Positions 60,273-64,000 of a DNA stretch of 64,000 nucleotides are shown one piece after another. The notes under the pieces are model-generated. The model worked only from the letters and a program-made list of their open reading frames with translations, was not told the origin of the DNA and did no database searches. Each line of letters opens with the position of its first letter. Position 1 is the first letter of the stretch. Origin of the DNA: Eggerthella sinensis (GTDB lineage Bacteria; Actinomycetota; Coriobacteriia; Coriobacteriales; Eggerthellaceae); the NCBI RefSeq assembly GCF_003339815.1, contig NZ_PPTT01000006.1, positions 121,227 to 185,226 on the forward strand, given 5' to 3'. The translations under genes were made by a program, and so were the position numbers.

Positions 60273-63011
60273 GTGACTGAAGAAGTCAAGCGAGTCTATG
60301 CGTTCGGTAAAGACGCACAAGGTAACAACGTAACTGAGGGCAACACCACCATGAAGGCGATCCTCGGCGGCAAGGGCGCGAACCTCGCCGAAATGGCCAA
60401 CATCGGGCTGCCCGTCCCTCCGGGATTCACCATCACGTGCCAGACTTGCATGGAGTACGCCAACGCGGAGAACACGTGGCCCGCAGGCGCGCTCGACACC
60501 ATCCAGGAGTATCGTGAGGATCTCGAGACCCGCATGGGCAAGAAGATCGGCGATGCGGAAGATCCGCTGCTCGTGTCCGTGCGCTCCGGCGCCCCCATGT
60601 CCATGCCGGGCATGATGGACACGGTGCTCAACCTCGGCCTCAACGACCAGTCCATCAACGGCCTGATCAAGCAGACCGACAACCCGCGCTTCGCCTGGGA
60701 CTCCTACCGTCGCTTCATCCAGATGTTTTCCAACGTGGTGATGAACCTCGACGGCGATCTGTTCGAGAACGCCATCACGGCCATGAAGCACGCGCGCGGC
60801 GTGGCGTCCGACACCGATCTGTCGGCCGACGACCTGCAGGAGCTCGTGAGCGAGTTCAAGCAGATCTTCGCCGAGAACGTGAACGCCGAGGAGTACCCGA
60901 GCCTCGTCGTCGACGGCACCGTGCAGTTCCCGCAGGACCCGAGCACGCAGCTGCAGCTGGCCATCGAGGCCGTGTTCGGCAGCTGGAACAACCCCCGCGC
61001 CACGCTGTACCGCAAGCAGAACAAGATCGCCGACGACCTGGGCACCGCCGTCAACGTGCAGTCCATGGTGTTCGGCAACAAGGGCAACACCTCCGCCACC
61101 GGCGTCGCGTTCACGCGCAACCCCGCCAACGGCGAGAAGGAATTCTACGGCGACTACCTGGTGAACGCGCAGGGCGAAGACGTGGTGGCCGGCATCCGCA
61201 ACACGAGCCCCATCGCCGACCTCAAGAACGTCGAAGGCCTCGAAGAGGCCGGTCGCGAGCTTGAAGAGGTGTTCGTCACCCTCGAGAACCACTTCCGCGA
61301 CATGTGCGACATCGAGTTCACCATCGAGCAGGGCAAGCTGTGGATGCTGCAGACCCGCGTGGGCAAGCGCACCGCGGCCGCCGCGCTGCACATCGCCATC
61401 GAGATGGAGAAGGAGGGCCTCATCTCGAAGGAGGAGGCTGTCATGCGCGTCGACCCCGAGCAGCTCGACCAGCTGCTGCATCCGCAGTTCGACAAGAACG
61501 CCTCCTACGACGTGATCGCCAAGGGCCTGAACGCATCCCCCGGCGCCGCCGTGGGCGAGGCCGTGTTCTCCGCCGCCGACGCGGTGGAGTGCGCCGAGGC
61601 CGGCCGCAAGTGCGTGCTCGTGCGCTGGGAGACGAACCCCGACGACCTGGCCGGCATGATCGCCGCCGAAGGCATCCTCACCTCGCACGGCGGCAAGACG
61701 TCGCACGCGGCCGTTATCGCCCGCGGCATGGGCGCCCCGTGCGTCTGCGGCGTTGAGGCGCTGCGCATCGACGCCGAGAAGAAGCAGGCGGCCGTCGTGG
61801 GCACCGACATCGTCATCAAGGAAGGCGACATGATCTCCATCGACGGCACCACCGGCACGGTTGTGCTGGGCGCCGTGGAGCTCGTGCTGCCGGAGATGAC
61901 GGGCGACCTCGACACCATCCTCGAGTGGGCCGACGAGTTCCGCACGCTCGGCGTGCGCGCGAACGCCGACAACCCCGAGGACGCCGAGCTGTCCCGCGGC
62001 TTCGGCGCCGAGGGCATCGGCCTGTGCCGTACCGAGCACATGTTCCTGGGCGACCGCAAGAACATCATCCAGACGTTCATCTTGAACGAGGACCCGGCCG
62101 TGCGCGAGAAGGCCGTCGCCGAGCTGCTCGATGCTCAGACGGGCGACTTCCTGGGCATGTTCCGCGCCATGGACGGCCTGCCGGTGATCGTGCGCCTGCT
62201 CGATCCGCCGCTGCACGAGTTCCTGGAGAGCCCGCGCGCGCTGGACGTGGAGATCGCGCGCCTGGAGGCCACGGGCGGCGACAAGGCCGTCATCGCCGAG
62301 AAGCGCCTGCTCATGGAGCAGATCGACGGCATGAGCGAGTCGAACCCCATGCTGGGCCTGCGCGGCTGCCGTCTGGGCATCGTGTACCCCATCCTGCCGG
62401 TGATGCAGGTGCGCGCCATCGCGACGGCCTGCGCCGAGCTGAAGAAGGAGGGCCTCGACCCGAAGCCCGAGGTCATGATTCCGCTCGTGTCCGTGGTGGC
62501 CGAGCTTGAGAAGCTGCGCAAGGTTGCCGAGGACACCATCGCCGAGGTTGCCGCCGAGCAGGGCGTCGAGCTCGACATCCCCGTGGGCACGATGATCGAG
62601 CTGCCGCGCGCGGCCGTCACGGCCGACGAGATCGGCGCGGTTGCCGACTTCTTCTCCTTCGGCACGAACGACCTCACCCAGACGACGTTCGGCTTCAGCC
62701 GCGACGACGTGGAGGCCGAGTTCGTCCCGCAGTACCTGGCCGAGCGCCTGCTGCCGTACAACCCCTTCGCCACCATCGATCCGGGCGTGGCGAAGCTCGT
62801 GAAGATGGGCGTCGAGCTGGGTCATGAGGGCAACCCCGACCTCGTGTGCGGCGTCTGCGGCGAGCACGGCGGCGACCCCGACTCCGTGAAGATGTTCCAC
62901 ACGATCGGGCTCGACTACGTGAGCTGCTCCCCGTACCGCGTGCCGCTGGCGCGCTTGGCTGCCGGCCAGGCGGCCCTGGCCGAGAAGACGGGCCACGTGC
63001 AGGACAAGTAG
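60273..63011 (+). CDS. ppdK: Pyruvate, phosphate dikinase
   Basis: 912 residues. Interconverts pyruvate, ATP and phosphate with PEP, AMP and pyrophosphate. N-terminal ATP-grasp (GGKGANLAEM, SVRSGAPMSMPGMMDT), swivelling domain with phosphorylated His478 in GGKTSHAAVIARGMG, and the PEP/pyruvate barrel with FGTNDLTQ and catalytic Cys862 in CGEHGGDP. The Thr476 regulatory site and upstream PDRP gene indicate control by phosphorylation. GTG start with AAGGAG. Confidence 0.97.
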   Translation: MTEEVKRVYAFGKDAQGNNVTEGNTTMKAILGGKGANLAEMANIGLPVPPGFTITCQTCMEYANAENTWPAGALDTIQEYREDLETRMGKKIGDAEDPLLVSVRSGAPMSMPGMMDTVLNLGLNDQSINGLIKQTDNPRFAWDSYRRFIQMFSNVVMNLDGDLFENAITAMKHARGVASDTDLSADDLQELVSEFKQIFAENVNAEEYPSLVVDGTVQFPQDPSTQLQLAIEAVFGSWNNPRATLYRKQNKIADDLGTAVNVQSMVFGNKGNTSATGVAFTRNPANGEKEFYGDYLVNAQGEDVVAGIRNTSPIADLKNVEGLEEAGRELEEVFVTLENHFRDMCDIEFTIEQGKLWMLQTRVGKRTAAAALHIAIEMEKEGLISKEEAVMRVDPEQLDQLLHPQFDKNASYDVIAKGLNASPGAAVGEAVFSAADAVECAEAGRKCVLVRWETNPDDLAGMIAAEGILTSHGGKTSHAAVIARGMGAPCVCGVEALRIDAEKKQAAVVGTDIVIKEGDMISIDGTTGTVVLGAVELVLPEMTGDLDTILEWADEFRTLGVRANADNPEDAELSRGFGAEGIGLCRTEHMFLGDRKNIIQTFILNEDPAVREKAVAELLDAQTGDFLGMFRAMDGLPVIVRLLDPPLHEFLESPRALDVEIARLEATGGDKAVIAEKRLLMEQIDGMSESNPMLGLRGCRLGIVYPILPVMQVRAIATACAELKKEGLDPKPEVMIPLVSVVAELEKLRKVAEDTIAEVAAEQGVELDIPVGTMIELPRAAVTADEIGAVADFFSFGTNDLTQTTFGFSRDDVEAEFVPQYLAERLLPYNPFATIDPGVAKLVKMGVELGHEGNPDLVCGVCGEHGGDPDSVKMFHTIGLDYVSCSPYRVPLARLAAGQAALAEKTGHVQDK

Positions 63012-63036
63012 CCGGTCGGTTCCATCCGCATGAACG

Positions 63037-63067
63037 AGGGGCCCGCAGCGCGTTGCTGCGGGCCCCT
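63037..63067. terminator. Hairpin after ppdK
   Basis: Perfect 13-bp stem AGGGGCCCGCAGC (63037-63049) with its complement (63055-63067), GCGTT loop. Very stable but followed by CTCTGC, not a T run. It lies between convergent genes. Confidence 0.65.
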
Positions 63068-63119
63068 CTGCGTTCGGGGCGCGCCGTCGGCTGGGGTCGG
63101 TGCCGGAGGGGCTGCGTCG

Positions 63120-63872
63120 CTAGGCGGGGCGCGTGAGGCTCAGCGGGCCGCGCCCCTCGCCGACGGCGGCGAGGTCGAGGGCGAACAGGGCGAGGCGGCG
63201 ACGGACGGGAAGGTAGTAGGGGAACACGTCGTCGCCCGTCTCGTCGAGCAGCGCCGCGAGGTCGGTGCGCGAGGGGCCGGCGGGGAAGTCGCGGGTGCGG
63301 AACAGCGCGCAGTAGCGCGCCGCGTCGGCGAGCGAACGGAAAGGCTGGCCGAACTCGAGCGACAGCTCGGTGCCCGTGCACGGGATGCCCGCCGCGTTGA
63401 CGCCGGCGAGGCTGTGGGCGAAGTCGTGCACGTGCGGCCGCGGGGCCCCGTCGGGCTCGGTGTCGTGCACCTTGTTGACGACGACGAGCGTGCCGCTGCA
63501 GCGCGGCCGCGCGAGGGAGAGCGCGGCATCGAGGGAGGCTGACAAGCTGAACACCATGAGGTCGTAGGGCTGCGCCGGGCGCAGCGAGGCGACGTCGGCC
63601 CGGATCGGGCGCACGGCATGCGCGCCTCGCTCCCGCGCCTGGCGGCGGACGTAGCCGACGGCGCGCGCCGACCGATCGACCGCGTCGACGTGGCCCGCGT
63701 ACGGCGCGAGCGCGAAGGAGAGCTGCCCCATGCCGCAGCCCGCGTCGCAGACGCGCTCGCACGACGGGGCGAAGCGCCGCACGGCGGCGGCCATCGCGTC
63801 GAAGTACGGCGTGTAGGCGGAGGCGTCCTCCATGAACCGTACGATTTCCGGCGTCCATCTGCTCATGCGCAT
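63120..63872 (-). CDS. Class I SAM-dependent methyltransferase
   Basis: 250 residues. SAM-binding motif I CDAGCGMGQLSFALAPYAG, acidic post-I DAVDRS, then DLMVFSLSASLDAALSLA where a substrate loop is expected. The C-terminal half is Arg/Ala-rich. Substrate unknown; no partner gene in the window. First ATG at 63872 has GAGG 6 bp upstream. Confidence 0.8.
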   Translation of the reverse strand: MRMSRWTPEIVRFMEDASAYTPYFDAMAAAVRRFAPSCERVCDAGCGMGQLSFALAPYAGHVDAVDRSARAVGYVRRQARERGAHAVRPIRADVASLRPAQPYDLMVFSLSASLDAALSLARPRCSGTLVVVNKVHDTEPDGAPRPHVHDFAHSLAGVNAAGIPCTGTELSLEFGQPFRSLADAARYCALFRTRDFPAGPSRTDLAALLDETGDDVFPYYLPVRRRLALFALDLAAVGEGRGPLSLTRPA

Positions 63873-63930
63873 GGGATTCCTCGCTTTCCGGGGGGCTCGT
63901 TCCAGCCTACGGGCTGCCGTGTCGCGCGAC

Positions 63931-63952
63931 CATACCCCCTTGGGGGAAGGGG
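63931..63952. promoter_or_regulatory. Possible C-tract/G-tract operator upstream of the methyltransferase
   Basis: ATACCCCC-TT-GGGGG, similar in style to operators of CsoR/RcnR-type metal or sulfur sensors. On the minus strand it overlaps TATGGT, a possible -10 of the methyltransferase gene. No such regulator gene is in the window. Confidence 0.3.
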
Positions 63953-63954
63953 CG

Positions 63955-64000
63955 GGGTAGGATCGCCGCGCCGCGGCGTGTCGGCGCGGCGATCCTACCC
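63955..64000. terminator. 19-bp perfect hairpin at the window edge
   Basis: GGGTAGGATCGCCGCGCCG (63955-63973) is fully complementary to 63982-64000, loop CGGCGTGT. The window ends at its last base, so a T run cannot be checked. Probably the terminator of a gene beyond the edge. Confidence 0.5.

Noticed and set aside
1..64000. CRISPR arrays, transposases, integrases, prophage genes, rRNA and tRNA genes
   Set aside because: I looked for regularly spaced direct repeats, recombinase motifs and tRNA T-loop patterns while reading and saw none. A dedicated tRNAscan-SE and CRISPR search would be decisive.

Overview
The window is GC-rich (third codon positions almost all G or C), densely coding and bacterial. 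The order of the core genes is that of an actinobacterial chromosome: recG, rsmD, coaD, a SepIVA/DivIVA-like coiled-coil gene, yceD, then (after an interruption) rpmF, plsX, rnc, smc, ftsY, ffh, rpsP, khpA, rimM, trmD, lepB. The two-subunit glycyl-tRNA synthetase, a Tat-exported molybdoenzyme operon with NapG/NapH-like and TorD-like partners, and a membrane-anchored LuxR regulator with about 12 transmembrane segments point to Coriobacteriia, most likely an Eggerthellaceae relative (Eggerthella, Gordonibacter, Adlercreutzia). This placement is inference; no rRNA or tRNA gene was found in the window.

Layout. 0-5 kb: end of gpsA, a possible small RNA with a strong terminator, a lipoprotein, and a leftward pair made of an alkyltransferase-like protein without the catalytic cysteine and a VanZ-RDD-NAD(P)HX-epimerase fusion. 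4.6-9.2 kb: rpe, cysteine desulfurase, PHP phosphatase, Nif3-like protein and a zinc-ribbon coiled-coil protein. 9.2-16.3 kb: rpmB (leftward), asp23-like, fakA, recG, rsmD, coaD, the coiled-coil gene and yceD. 16.4-24.3 kb: an accessory block (TetR plus CrtI-like oxidoreductase, two parS sites, a GntR-controlled ABC transporter, a CLC channel, an ABC exporter) separating yceD from rpmF. 24.3-35.2 kb: rpmF, plsX, rnc, smc, a PadR/DUF2812 cassette, ftsY, a metallo-hydrolase and ffh. 35.2-42.9 kb: a two-component system with a MacB/Bce-like ABC transporter, an acetyltransferase, a diguanylate cyclase behind a poly-G promoter, and a Gdx guanidinium exporter with an attenuator-like leader. 43.2-45.7 kb: rpsP-khpA-rimM-trmD-lepB. 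45.8-55.4 kb: LuxR regulator and a seven-gene molybdoenzyme respiratory operon. 55.6-63.9 kb: a second lepB, glyQS, the PPDK regulatory protein, ppdK and a leftward methyltransferase.

The genes fall into a translation/secretion/segregation backbone (ribosomal proteins, rRNA and tRNA modification, SRP and its receptor, two signal peptidases, SMC and parS) and cassettes placed at its junctions. The cassettes are mostly self-regulated transporter, signalling or redox units with their own promoter and, often, a visible operator.

The most interesting signals are: a run of 14 G residues forming the spacer of the diguanylate cyclase promoter (a likely phase-variable switch of c-di-GMP synthesis); two intergenic double-hairpin elements whose stems differ while apex and flanks match; a pair of exact parS palindromes; a PCHR-to-PDHR change in the alkyltransferase-like protein; the VanZ-RDD-epimerase fusion; and a hairpin-T-tract leader before the guanidinium exporter.
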